Shown here: one piece after another, positions 29,377 through 37,478 of the stretch
Numbering within the stretch: position 1 is the first letter of the stretch
Layout of the letters: the number at the start of each line of letters is the position of its first letter
NCBI RefSeq assembly: GCF_000828615.1
Contig: NZ_AP012273.1
Location: 1,798,001 to 1,862,000 of the forward strand
Length of the DNA stretch: 64,000 nt
DNA from: Thiolapillus brandeum
GTDB lineage: Bacteria > Pseudomonadota > Gammaproteobacteria > Chromatiales > Chromatiaceae
Direction: 5' to 3'
Made by a program: the position numbers and the translations under genes
The notes under the pieces: generated by a model
The model's database searches: none
What the model was told of the DNA's origin: nothing
Seen by the model: the letters and a program-made list of their open reading frames with translations, nothing else

Positions 29377-30507
29377 TTATTTTCTGTATTCCCGCAGATA
29401 GTGCCATTCAAACAGACGTTTGGCCCAATGAAACCCGGAAAAAGCCGGTGTCACGATATTCCTTTTGTCCGTGCGATATACCAGCATTCCGCTGTCATAG
29501 CTGTCGATGATACATACCAGTTCCACTTTGAAGGTTTCCGCAGGCTGGCTGCCATTCAGCTCCGCAAGCAGATTGGTGGCAGCGGCCTCAGCCTGAAGAT
29601 CGGCCATATGCGCCTGCTTTGGCATCCAACCGGGACCAGGATAACTGCCGGAATCCCCCGCCACATAGACCTTGTCCTGGCCTTCCACCTGGCAAAAGGT
29701 ATTCGCCTTGAGCATACCACCTTCAGAGAGTGGCAACCCACTATCAGAAAACCATTGATTCCCGGTCATGCCCGGCATGAAGACAATCAGGTCTGCATCA
29801 AACTCACCGCCCTCGGTAATCACCCTGTCAGCTTCGAAAGCCTTCATCTTGTGTCCCAGGTGGGTCTTGATACCCCGTTTCTTCATGGTGGACAGAATCC
29901 CCTTCACCGCCTTTTCACCCAGACGCTGCCCGGGCTTTTCGGCAGGGGTGAAGAACACCAGCTCAAATTTGTCACGCCTGCCTTCCTTGCGCAACCAGCG
30001 ATCGATGCCGAACAAGAACTCGAACATGGGGCCGCCACGCATGGCGGAAGGTTCCTTGGGATTGCTGGCAAATCCGAAGGCAATGGTGCCTCCTTCCATG
30101 GCTGCCAGGCGGTCACGGATCTTCTCAGCGGCCGGAATACCTTCACATGGAGTAATGGCATGTTCGATACCAGGAAGTTTCTTGAGGAAACGGCCACCAC
30201 TGGCAATGATCAGACCATCATTTTCAACGATACCATTGTTGGTGATCACCACGCGCCCGCCATCACGCACGCCCTGCACATGCCCGGCATGAAAATGCAC
30301 TTTCAGGCGCCGGAAAAAGTTGTCCAGGGAAATCGTGAGATCCTCAGCCTTTCTCAAGCCCATGGGAACCCAGATCAAACCTGGCAGATAAATGAACTCG
30401 GCCTTGGGCGCAATCACATCGATATGCAGCTCCGAATCCAGTTTGCGCAGTTTCTGCACCGCGGTCAGAGCGCCAAATCCGGCGCCTATTACAGTAACTC
30501 GTGACAT
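29377..30507 (-). CDS. FAD-dependent sulfide:quinone reductase-like oxidoreductase
   Basis: A 376-residue flavoprotein. The FAD-binding N-terminus is VTVIGAGFGALTAVQKLRK, a second Rossmann region includes IIASGGRF, and the C-terminal FAD motif is KVYVAGDSG with MPKQAHMADLQ. C121 (AITPCEG) and a later cysteine (NTFCQVEG) could be catalytic thiols, as in SQR-family enzymes that pass electrons from sulfide to quinone. The SQR-like core FIYLPGLIWVPMG is visible. NDH-2-like and flavocytochrome c relatives are alternatives, since the exact SQR cysteine triad cannot be confirmed by eye. Cotranscribed with two membrane-associated proteins. Confidence 0.75.
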   Translation of the reverse strand: MSRVTVIGAGFGALTAVQKLRKLDSELHIDVIAPKAEFIYLPGLIWVPMGLRKAEDLTISLDNFFRRLKVHFHAGHVQGVRDGGRVVITNNGIVENDGLIIASGGRFLKKLPGIEHAITPCEGIPAAEKIRDRLAAMEGGTIAFGFASNPKEPSAMRGGPMFEFLFGIDRWLRKEGRRDKFELVFFTPAEKPGQRLGEKAVKGILSTMKKRGIKTHLGHKMKAFEADRVITEGGEFDADLIVFMPGMTGNQWFSDSGLPLSEGGMLKANTFCQVEGQDKVYVAGDSGSYPGPGWMPKQAHMADLQAEAAATNLLAELNGSQPAETFKVELVCIIDSYDSGMLVYRTDKRNIVTPAFSGFHWAKRLFEWHYLREYRK

Positions 30508-30743
30508 CAGCTAAGGTTTCCGTATTATGTTTTCATACACTCCGGGAAAAGCCGAATATGCGTTCAATCACAGATATCCGCTCCTCCCGGGCAATAGTGT
30601 ATTCTATCCGTTACACTATGGCGATTCGTCGCAATATACATCTTGGTATTTGGGGAAATATCCTGCTCTTGCGCCTGATGCCGCCAGGCAGTTGCACCCC
30701 ACTTTCCCACTGATTGTTTTTTGTCTTGTTCAAGGGAGCAACT
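30508..30743. other. Divergent promoter spacer between SQR-like and HerA genes
   Basis: About 235 bp without a supported gene. It contains AT-rich stretches such as GTATTATGTTTTCATA (30519-30534) near the SQR-like start and a CAAGGGAG Shine-Dalgarno (30731-30738) ahead of the HerA ATG. No clear regulator site was found. Confidence 0.35.
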
Positions 30744-32435
30744 ATGCAGACATCGGATACCACACTGGTCGGCCGCATTACAGAGGTCTCTGGCGGTCAA
30801 CTCATCGCCACTCTGCGCACCGAAGCCGATGGTTTCGAACCGGTAGTAAAGATCGGCACTGAAACTCTTTCCGTAGGCCAACTGGGCTCCCAGCTGATCA
30901 TCAAGCATCGCCACATCAGCGTTCTCGGACAAGTGCTACGCATGTGGGAAGATCCGCCTGAAGAGTTTATCGCCAACAAGTCACGGGAAACCATGACCGG
31001 AAGCATTGCAAAAGCCTCGCGAACCCGCTACGTGAGCATTCTTCCCCTGGGGGAAATCAATCAACAAGGCGAGTTCATTCGTGGCGTCAAGCAATTCCCG
31101 GTAACCGGCGCTGAAGTCCACCTGGTGACGGCCAAACAGCTGGAGGTGCTGTTCGACCGGTTCCGCAACGAAGACCTGGCCCTGGGGAAACTGTCCAGCC
31201 GGGCTGAAATCGATGTCTACCTCGATCCCAATCCCTTGTTCACCCGCCATTTGGCCATTCTTGGCCAATCCGGCGCGGGTAAATCCTGGACCGTCACCAG
31301 TCTGCTGCAAAAAGCTGTACGCACCATGCCGAAAGCACATATTGTCATGCTGGATCTGCATGGCGAGTATGGCTGGAAGGATGATAAAGGCGAGATGCAC
31401 AGTGCTTTTCCCCCGGAAATGGTTCACCACCTGGATGCACGAGAGCTCGAGATTCCCTACTGGTTGCTCACCTATGCGGAGTTGGTGGACTTCCTCATCG
31501 ACAAGACCGATCCCACAGCCACTCTACAGATCGCCTATCTGCGGGATGTTCTCTATGCCCTGCGCAAGAAAGCCAATGCTCATCTTGGACTGGAGCAGCT
31601 TTCCGTGGACTCGCCCGTCTATTTTTCCATCAAGGAGCTGTACCTGCATTTCAAGCAGGCCAACGAGCAACAACTGGATTTCGGCAAGACCAAAGGCACT
31701 TTGTACGGCGCCTTTGACAACTTTCTGGTGCGCTTTCAGTCCATGTACAACGACAAGCGTTATGACTTTCTGCTGAGACCGAAAAAACGCACCAAATCGG
31801 AAGACCTGGAAGAGTTGATGCGGGATTTCGTCGGTCTGGGCGAAGAAAAACGCCAGGTTACGGTCATCGACCTCAGCCCTATTCCCTCAGATGTACGGCC
31901 CATGGTGTCCTCCCAGATTGCCCGTCTGGCCTATGAATTCAACTACTGGAACCCCCGGCGCCGGGAGTTTCCCATACTTCTGGTCTGCGAAGAAGCTCAC
32001 CAGTATTTGCCAAAGGATGGCGATCCCGCCCTGGCGGCCACCCGCAAGGCCATGGAGCGCATCGCCAAGGAAGGCCGGAAATACGGCGTGGCTCTGTGTG
32101 TCATCAGCCAGCGTCCCACGGAATTGTCGGAAACCGTGCTCGCCCAGTGTTCCAACTACCTTTGCCTGCGCATCTCCAACCCCGATGACCAGGCCTACGT
32201 ACGGGGACTCATGCCCGAAGGTGAGGCGGACATGGCGGAAACCCTGGCCTCACTCAGCCGGGGCGAAGTCCTGGCCGTCGGGGACGCCACTCCCCTGCCC
32301 ACCCGCTTCCAGGTGGATGTACCCAACCCGCCCCCGGCCAGTTCGGACGTGCCCTTGTCCAAGAGCTGGCGCACAGGTCCTGATGACCTGGATGTGGGGG
32401 ATATCGTCAATCACTGGTGGCAGCAGAAACGCTAA
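30744..32435 (+). CDS. HerA/FtsK-superfamily ATPase (HAS-barrel plus ATPase domain)
   Basis: A 563-residue protein starting at ATG 30744 behind CAAGGGAG. Residues about 1-130 form the beta-rich HAS-barrel (VGRITEVSGGQLIATL). The ATPase domain has Walker A ILGQSGAGKSWTV near residue 178, LDLHGEYGW, and a Walker B region PILLVCEEAHQYLP, with an ISQRPTELSETVLAQCSNY sensor segment. HerA hexamers translocate DNA, usually with the nuclease NurA, or as part of antiviral complexes. No NurA, SIR2 or DUF4297 partner lies nearby, so this looks like a stand-alone bacterial form. It ends at a strong bidirectional terminator. Confidence 0.85.
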   Translation: MQTSDTTLVGRITEVSGGQLIATLRTEADGFEPVVKIGTETLSVGQLGSQLIIKHRHISVLGQVLRMWEDPPEEFIANKSRETMTGSIAKASRTRYVSILPLGEINQQGEFIRGVKQFPVTGAEVHLVTAKQLEVLFDRFRNEDLALGKLSSRAEIDVYLDPNPLFTRHLAILGQSGAGKSWTVTSLLQKAVRTMPKAHIVMLDLHGEYGWKDDKGEMHSAFPPEMVHHLDARELEIPYWLLTYAELVDFLIDKTDPTATLQIAYLRDVLYALRKKANAHLGLEQLSVDSPVYFSIKELYLHFKQANEQQLDFGKTKGTLYGAFDNFLVRFQSMYNDKRYDFLLRPKKRTKSEDLEELMRDFVGLGEEKRQVTVIDLSPIPSDVRPMVSSQIARLAYEFNYWNPRRREFPILLVCEEAHQYLPKDGDPALAATRKAMERIAKEGRKYGVALCVISQRPTELSETVLAQCSNYLCLRISNPDDQAYVRGLMPEGEADMAETLASLSRGEVLAVGDATPLPTRFQVDVPNPPPASSDVPLSKSWRTGPDDLDVGDIVNHWWQQKR

Positions 32436-32436
32436 A

Positions 32437-32465
32437 AAAAGCCCCGGATCTTATCCGGGGCTTTT
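32437..32465. terminator. Bidirectional Rho-independent terminator
   Basis: A perfect 13-bp stem AAAAGCCCCGGAT / ATCCGGGGCTTTT with a 3-base loop starts at the HerA stop and serves the convergent SLH gene as well. Confidence 0.92.
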
Positions 32466-32487
32466 AAACCGAAATAATCAGAATCTG

Positions 32488-33291
32488 TTAATTCCACCAA
32501 TGCAATCCCAGTGCCTTGGACAGGAACACAGCCATTTGTCCCCGGGTAAGAGGATCATCCGGGCAGTAATCGGTTGCAGTACACCCGGAAGTGATTCCGG
32601 AGGCCGCCAGAGCTTCTATGTACTGGAAAAAGGGATGCGACGATGAAACATCGTTAAAGGTTGCGGTTGTCGGCGCCGGAGAAACCTGTAACTGATATAC
32701 TGAGAACACCGAGCGAAATTGGGTGTTACTGTCACCCGCCAGTTCTATGCGTATAAGATAGGTATTGTGCAAATAATCCGCTGTCGTAGCGGTCGTCGGG
32801 AATACTTGTAAATACTGTCTGCTGGTACCTTGACCCGTTGTACTGTCAGTACCAATCTGCACATAATCAGACGCTAAAAAACCGGCCCTGTTTAAACGAA
32901 CCACAACATCATTTGTCGCATCATTATCATAGACTTCAACACCCACAAAGATAAGAGACGCCCCTTGCGGAATGTCCACAGTGCAATCAAACCATGAGCT
33001 TGCTCCCGTTGTTGACCAACGCCAGCCAAAATTCTGGCCATAAGTAAAGGTTGATCTGATGGGATCGCAATCGCTGCTCCAAGATGCATGGACGTGTGTC
33101 GCGCTTGTGCCATATTTCGGTTCGGGTAATGCCTCTAACATATCCAGAACACCTGCTGACTCATTTCCAACCTGATTGGCTATTGCCATTGAAAGATCAT
33201 TTCCCTGCTCATCAAGCTGGGCGTGTGCGGGAAGCCAGGCAACGCTCATTGGTGTAAGCAGCAATATCGTAGAAAATAGTTTTTTCATCAA
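32488..33291 (-). CDS. Small secreted protein with one C-terminal SLH-like unit
   Basis: A 267-residue exported protein. The signal peptide is residues about 1-24 (LFSTILLLTPMSVAW, cleavage near A-H-A). The body (about 30-210) resembles a beta-sandwich with WSSDCDPIRSTF and SSWFDCTVDIP, whose cysteines may form a disulfide. The last 55 residues are one SLH-type unit: TFNDVSSSHPFFQYIEAL, GITSGCTATDYCPDD and LTRGQMAVFLSKAL, the same cysteine-paired variant as the other two SLH genes. Having only one unit it may be a truncated or monovalent member. An IS200 remnant lies just upstream. Confidence 0.8.
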   Translation of the reverse strand: MMKKLFSTILLLTPMSVAWLPAHAQLDEQGNDLSMAIANQVGNESAGVLDMLEALPEPKYGTSATHVHASWSSDCDPIRSTFTYGQNFGWRWSTTGASSWFDCTVDIPQGASLIFVGVEVYDNDATNDVVVRLNRAGFLASDYVQIGTDSTTGQGTSRQYLQVFPTTATTADYLHNTYLIRIELAGDSNTQFRSVFSVYQLQVSPAPTTATFNDVSSSHPFFQYIEALAASGITSGCTATDYCPDDPLTRGQMAVFLSKALGLHWWN

Positions 33292-33314
33292 TCAATCTCC
33301 ATTCTAGTGAACGA

Positions 33315-33378
33315 CCACCGGCTAAAAGCCGGTGGCTTCAAGTTACGGCTGAAAGCCGATCATTTCGCCTAAAGGCGA
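33315..33378. repeat. Three short hairpins flanking the IS200 remnant
   Basis: Three consecutive palindromes: CCACCGGC-TAAAA-GCCGGTGG (33315-33335), CGGCT-GAA-AGCCG (33346-33358) and TCGCCT-AA-AGGCGA (33365-33378). They end 2 bases from the transposase remnant. IS200/IS605 elements carry hairpins of this type at their ends, so these probably are the element's right-end structures. Confidence 0.6.
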
Positions 33379-33379
33379 T

Positions 33380-33580
33380 TTACAGCACGCTGAAATCATC
33401 GTCGGGTTCATTCGGCTTCTGATTCTTGATGTACTCCTTCCCGACTTAGTCTGTCACGTTTCCGATTGAAGCCACCCAATAACCTCTTGCCCACAAATGC
33501 TGGCCCCAATACCGTTTTCTCAACGACGAAAACTCTGACAGCTGCCGCTCCCCGAGCCTCAACATACTACTTTTTGGACA
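33380..33580 (-). pseudogene. C-terminal remnant of an IS200/IS605-type TnpA transposase
   Basis: On the minus strand one frame reads LRKRYWGQHLWARGYWVASIGN then VTD-stop-VGKEYIKNQ and ends DDDFSVL-stop. The W-x-x-H-L-W-A-R-G-Y-x-V-A-x-G-N block and the IKEYIENQ-like helix are hallmarks of the C-terminal end of Y1 (HUH) transposases. The N-terminal part with HUH is missing, an in-frame TAA breaks the end, and sequence before 33580 loses the frame. It is a dead copy. Confidence 0.72.
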
Positions 33581-33784
33581 TACAAGGCTCTTGCAAGGCA
33601 ATAGCCATTGCCTATTTTTACGCTACATCACTTTTATAGCACAGATTCTGTTGATTTACCCAAGGAACCTTGGATCGCACGATACAAAAGTACTTTTTTC
33701 AGGCGGTAACACCAAACACTTTGGCAGGATTCATTGCGAAGAGTTAAAATCAGAAATTTACTGATTCCTGTGTTGACGACCCCA

Positions 33785-34642
33785 ATGAGCGCCAAAATTC
33801 TTGATGGCAAAGCCATTGCCGCTGAGCTGCGCGGCCAGATCCGCCATGACGTAGAAACCATCACCCGTTCCGGGCAGCGCCCTCCAGGCCTGGCCGTGAT
33901 CCTGGTGGGCGAGAACCCTGCTTCCCAGGTGTATGTGCGCAACAAACAAAAAGCCTGCGAGGAAGTCGGCTTTGTCTCCGAACTCATACGCATGGACGCC
34001 GACACGCATCAGGACCAGTTGCTGAACGTCATCGATGAACTGAATGCCCGAACCGAAATCGACGGCATCCTGGTTCAGCTTCCCCTGCCCGATCAAATCG
34101 ACGAGGAAACCATCATCGAGCGTATCCTGCCCACCAAGGATGTGGACGGCTTTCATCCCTACAACGTGGGACGCCTGGTGCTGCGCATGCCGCTCCTGCG
34201 CCCCTGCACGCCCAAGGGCATCATGACCATGCTGGAACACACCGGGGTGGATCCAGCGGGCAAGGATGCAGTGATCATCGGTCAATCCAACATCGTGGGC
34301 CGTCCCATGGCCCTGGAACTGCTCATGGCGCGCTGCACCATCACGGTCTGCCACAGCCGAACCAAAGACCTGGAAGACAAGATGCGCGGCGCTGATATCC
34401 TGGTGGCCGCCGTAGGCAGGCCCAACTTCGTGCAGGCCGACTGGGTAAAACCAGGCGCCACGGTCATCGACGTGGGCATCAACCGTCTGGAGGATGGCAA
34501 GCTCTGTGGCGACGTGGATTTCCATGCCGTGAAAGAAGTCGCGGGATGGATCACGCCCGTGCCTGGCGGTGTTGGCCCCATGACCATCGCCACCCTGTTG
34601 GAGAACACCTTGCAGGCCGCCAGGCTCCACAGTACTCCCTAG
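33785..34642 (+). CDS. folD: Methylenetetrahydrofolate dehydrogenase / methenyl-THF cyclohydrolase
   Basis: A 285-residue bifunctional one-carbon enzyme. Signatures: [20 protein letters not shown] with the catalytic Lys, [25 protein letters not shown], and the NADP-binding [17 protein letters not shown], ending [16 protein letters not shown] chose ATG 33785 ([12 protein letters not shown]); the 17 residues before it are not family-like. No terminator follows before ettA; a degenerate repeat and a REP hairpin fill the gap. Confidence 0.96.
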   Translation: MSAKILDGKAIAAELRGQIRHDVETITRSGQRPPGLAVILVGENPASQVYVRNKQKACEEVGFVSELIRMDADTHQDQLLNVIDELNARTEIDGILVQLPLPDQIDEETIIERILPTKDVDGFHPYNVGRLVLRMPLLRPCTPKGIMTMLEHTGVDPAGKDAVIIGQSNIVGRPMALELLMARCTITVCHSRTKDLEDKMRGADILVAAVGRPNFVQADWVKPGATVIDVGINRLEDGKLCGDVDFHAVKEVAGWITPVPGGVGPMTIATLLENTLQAARLHSTP

Positions 34643-34690
34643 CAGGATATTGAAAATATCCTTTCCAGGGTGTTTTTCAACAGCTGCCAG
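34642..34690. repeat. Degenerate short relative of the 170-bp hairpin element
   Basis: AGCAGGATATTGAAAATATCC, then TTTCCAGGG and TTTTTCAACAGC, resemble the outer ends and first stem of the element at 38586-38755 (AACAGGATGTTGAAAAAGCCC ... TTTTTCAACAGCCTGC) with the interior removed. It starts at the folD stop. Confidence 0.5.
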
Positions 34691-34733
34691 GCCGAACTCA
34701 GACCGGGGAATCTCCACAAACCCAATCATTCAA

Positions 34734-34749
34734 TCGGGCTGAAGCCCGA
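34734..34749. repeat. REP-like hairpin 22 bp ahead of ettA
   Basis: TCGGGCT-GA-AGCCCGA is a perfect 7-bp palindrome. Its place directly ahead of the ettA start means it would fold in the 5' leader and could affect ribosome loading. Confidence 0.5.
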
Positions 34750-34771
34750 CCTACGGAAGCAATCCACTCTT

Positions 34772-36439
34772 ATGGCTCAATACATCTTCACCATGAACCG
34801 CGTCAGCAAGATGGTGCCGCCCAAGCGGCAGATTCTGCGTGACATTTCCCTGTCCTTCTTTCCCGGCGCCAAGATCGGCGTACTCGGACTCAACGGTTCG
34901 GGAAAATCCACCCTGCTGCGCATCATGGCGGGTATCGACAAGGATTTTGATGGCGAGGCCCGTCCTCAAACCGGCATCCGCATCGGCTACCTGCCCCAGG
35001 AACCCCAACTGGATGAAAGCAAGGATGTGCGTGGCAACATCGAGGAAGCCATGGGAGAAGTCAAGGAAGCCATGGAGGAGCTGGAGCAAGTCTATGCCGC
35101 CTATGCCGAACCGGATGCGGACTTCGACGCCCTGGCCAAGCGCCAGGCGGAACTGGAGAACATCATTCAGGCGGCGGACGGCCACCAGATGGACCGCCAG
35201 CTGGAAGTGGCTGCCGATGCCCTGCGCCTGCCCCCCTGGGATGCTGATGTCAGCAAACTTTCCGGCGGTGAGCGCCGCCGGGTGGCCCTGTGCAAACTGC
35301 TCCTGTCGAAACCCGATATGCTGCTGCTGGACGAGCCTACCAACCACCTGGACGCCGAGTCCATCGCCTGGTTGGAGCGCTTCCTGCACGAGTACAAAGG
35401 CACCGTGGTGGCCGTGACTCACGACCGTTATTTCCTGGACAATGTCGCCGGTTGGATCCTGGAACTGGATCGCGGACATGGCATCCCCTGGGAAGGCAAT
35501 TACTCTTCCTGGCTGGAACAGAAGGAAGCCCGCCTGGAACAGGAAGCCAAGACCGAAGCCGCGCGTATCAAGGCCATGAAAAAGGAACTGGAATGGGTAC
35601 GCTCCAATCCCAAGGGGCGCCATGCCAAATCCAAGGCCCGGCTGCAGCGTTTCGATGAACTGCAGAGCCAGGAGTTCCAGAAACGCAACGAGACCAACGA
35701 AATCTACATTCCTCCGGGGCCACGCCTGGGTGATCTGGTCATTGAAGCCAGCGGCCTGAAAAAGGGCTATGGTGAGCGTTTACTGTTCGAAAACGTGGAA
35801 TTCAACCTGCCCCCGGGTGGCATTGTCGGGATCATCGGTCCCAACGGCGCGGGTAAAACCACCCTGTTCCGCATGATCACCGGCCAGGAAAGCCCTGATG
35901 ATGGGGAACTACGCATTGGCCCCACAGTACAACTGGCCTATGTGGATCAAAGCCGTGACTCACTGGACGACAGCAAAACCGTGTGGGAAGAAATCTCCGA
36001 CGGCCAGGACATCATCACCGTGGGCAGTTTCGAAATGCAGTCCCGGGCTTATGCCGGACATTTCAACTTCCGTGGTTCGGATCAGCAAAAGCGCGTTGGA
36101 GACCTGTCCGGCGGCGAACGCAACCGTGTGCATCTGGCCAAGCTGCTGCGTTCCGGTGGCAATGTGCTGCTCCTTGACGAGCCCACCAACGACCTGGACG
36201 TGGAAACCCTGCGCGCCCTCGAAGAAGCCCTGCTCACCTTCCCCGGCTGCGCCGTGGTCATTTCCCACGACCGCTGGTTCCTGGACCGTATTGCCACCCA
36301 TATCATGGCCTTTGAAGGCGATTCAAAAGTGGTCTGGTTCGAGGGGAATTATGAGGACTACGAGGCTGATCGCAAACGGCGCCTGGGGGAAGCGGCGGAG
36401 CAGCCTCATCGTATCAAGTACCGTCGCATTGACGCCTGA
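34772..36439 (+). CDS. ettA: EttA: ABC-F energy-dependent translational throttle
   Basis: A 555-residue ABC-F protein, the same length as E. coli EttA. Two ATP-binding cassettes are present: [12 protein letters not shown] with [15 protein letters not shown] and [11 protein letters not shown], then [12 protein letters not shown] with [15 protein letters not shown] and [11 protein letters not shown]. Between them lies the charged P-site tRNA interaction motif region ([20 protein letters not shown]). EttA gates the first elongation step according to the ADP/ATP ratio. The start [13 protein letters not shown] is canonical. Its last 11 codons plus stop form the first part of a 130-bp tandem repeat unit, described separately. 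Confidence 0.97.
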   Translation: MAQYIFTMNRVSKMVPPKRQILRDISLSFFPGAKIGVLGLNGSGKSTLLRIMAGIDKDFDGEARPQTGIRIGYLPQEPQLDESKDVRGNIEEAMGEVKEAMEELEQVYAAYAEPDADFDALAKRQAELENIIQAADGHQMDRQLEVAADALRLPPWDADVSKLSGGERRRVALCKLLLSKPDMLLLDEPTNHLDAESIAWLERFLHEYKGTVVAVTHDRYFLDNVAGWILELDRGHGIPWEGNYSSWLEQKEARLEQEAKTEAARIKAMKKELEWVRSNPKGRHAKSKARLQRFDELQSQEFQKRNETNEIYIPPGPRLGDLVIEASGLKKGYGERLLFENVEFNLPPGGIVGIIGPNGAGKTTLFRMITGQESPDDGELRIGPTVQLAYVDQSRDSLDDSKTVWEEISDGQDIITVGSFEMQSRAYAGHFNFRGSDQQKRVGDLSGGERNRVHLAKLLRSGGNVLLLDEPTNDLDVETLRALEEALLTFPGCAVVISHDRWFLDRIATHIMAFEGDSKVVWFEGNYEDYEADRKRRLGEAAEQPHRIKYRRIDA

Positions 36440-36866
36440 GCCAGATACATCCCTGTAGCGGGGATTCCGGCCCGGCTTCCCTGCCGGGCGTGCGCCAGCT
36501 TCCTCATGCCACTGGCATGAGGGTCTGGCTTACCCTCATCGTATCAAGTACCGTCGCATTGACGCCTGAGCCAGATACATCCCTGTAGCGGGGATTCCGG
36601 CCCGGCTTCCCTGCCGGGCGTGCGCCAGCTTCCTCATGCCACTGGCATGAGGGTCTGGCTTACCCTCATCGAATCAAATACCGACGCATTGATGCCTGAG
36701 CCAGATACATCCCTGTAGCGGAGATTCCGGCCCGGCTTCCCTGCCGGGCGTGCGCCAGCTTCCTCATGCCACTGGCATGAGGGTCTGGCTTACCCTCATC
36801 GAATAAAATACCGTCGCATTGATGCCTGAGCCGGATACATCCCTGTAATAGGGATTCCGGCCCGGC
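36404..36866. repeat. 130-bp tandem array carrying copies of the ettA 3' end
   Basis: Three full copies (36404-36533, 36534-36663, 36664-36793) and a partial fourth (36794-36866), exact period 130. Copies 1 and 2 are identical. Each begins with the codons for [11 protein letters not shown] and a TGA; copy 1 is the true end of ettA. Copies 3 and 4 differ there at five positions in all, every one a silent third-base change. The non-coding part carries two hairpins per unit (36470-36489 and 36502-36522 in copy 1), the second a perfect 9-bp stem, so the array would fold into serial stem-loops after ettA. It runs to 10 bp before the msrQ stop. Confidence 0.95.
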
Positions 36867-36875
36867 ATCTGAATC

Positions 36876-37478
36876 TCAGCTGACCACCTTGCGGCGAAAG
36901 GGCATGGGCTTTCTTTCCGGCAAACCCGGCAGACGCAACCCCATGAGCAACAAAAAAACCACCATATAAATCATGGGATGCAACAGATCCGCCTTGACCA
37001 GCCAGAGGTAATGCAAGATACCCAGGGCCGCCGCCGCATACGCGAACCGATGCAGGCGCTTCCAGCGCCGTCCCAGACGCTGCATGCTGAAACTGTTGGA
37101 TGTTGCCGCCAGGGCCGAAAGGATCAGGAAAGCAATGAAACCCACAGTGATATAGGGCCGTTTGAGAACATCATCAAACATTCCGCTCCAGATCAGCTCC
37201 CGATCCAGCCACAGCCAGATCAACAGATGCAGACAGGCATAGAAAAAGGAGAACAGGCCCAGCATGCGGCGTAACATCACAGGTCTGCGCCAGCCGGTAA
37301 AGCGCCTCAAAGGGGTGATGGCCAGAGTCAGCAGCAGTAGGCGAAGAGCCCAAATGCCGGTTTCATGGGTAAGATACTCCACCGGATTGGGGCCGAGGTC
37401 TTCCTCGTATATCCCCAGCCCCAGGTACCCCAGGGGCAGCAGGCAGAGAACAAAAACCATCAGTTTCCAGGCATTCAT
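36876..37478 (-). CDS. msrQ: MsrQ: heme-binding membrane subunit of periplasmic methionine sulfoxide reductase
   Basis: A 200-residue YedZ-type ferric-reductase-like membrane protein with about six helices. Conserved segments include the family's ETGIWALRLLLLTLAITPL, RRMLGLFSFFYACLHLLIWLW (heme His), RPYITVGFIAFLILSALAATS and RLGRRWKRLHRFAYAAAALGILHYLW (heme His). It brings electrons from the quinone pool to MsrP. Its ATG overlaps the msrP stop by 1 bp. Confidence 0.95.
   Translation of the reverse strand: MNAWKLMVFVLCLLPLGYLGLGIYEEDLGPNPVEYLTHETGIWALRLLLLTLAITPLRRFTGWRRPVMLRRMLGLFSFFYACLHLLIWLWLDRELIWSGMFDDVLKRPYITVGFIAFLILSALAATSNSFSMQRLGRRWKRLHRFAYAAAALGILHYLWLVKADLLHPMIYMVVFLLLMGLRLPGLPERKPMPFRRKVVS

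Noticed and set aside
30527-30862. 111-residue plus-strand frame in the SQR/HerA spacer
   Set aside because: It overlaps the start of the HerA gene in another frame and has no Shine-Dalgarno or family features.
30744-32435. HerA as part of an antiphage system
   Set aside because: No nuclease, SIR2, DUF4297 or other effector gene is adjacent; the neighbours are housekeeping or metabolic genes.
36404-36866. CRISPR-like array
   Set aside because: The repeats are 130 bp and directly adjoining, with no spacers, and contain the end of ettA.
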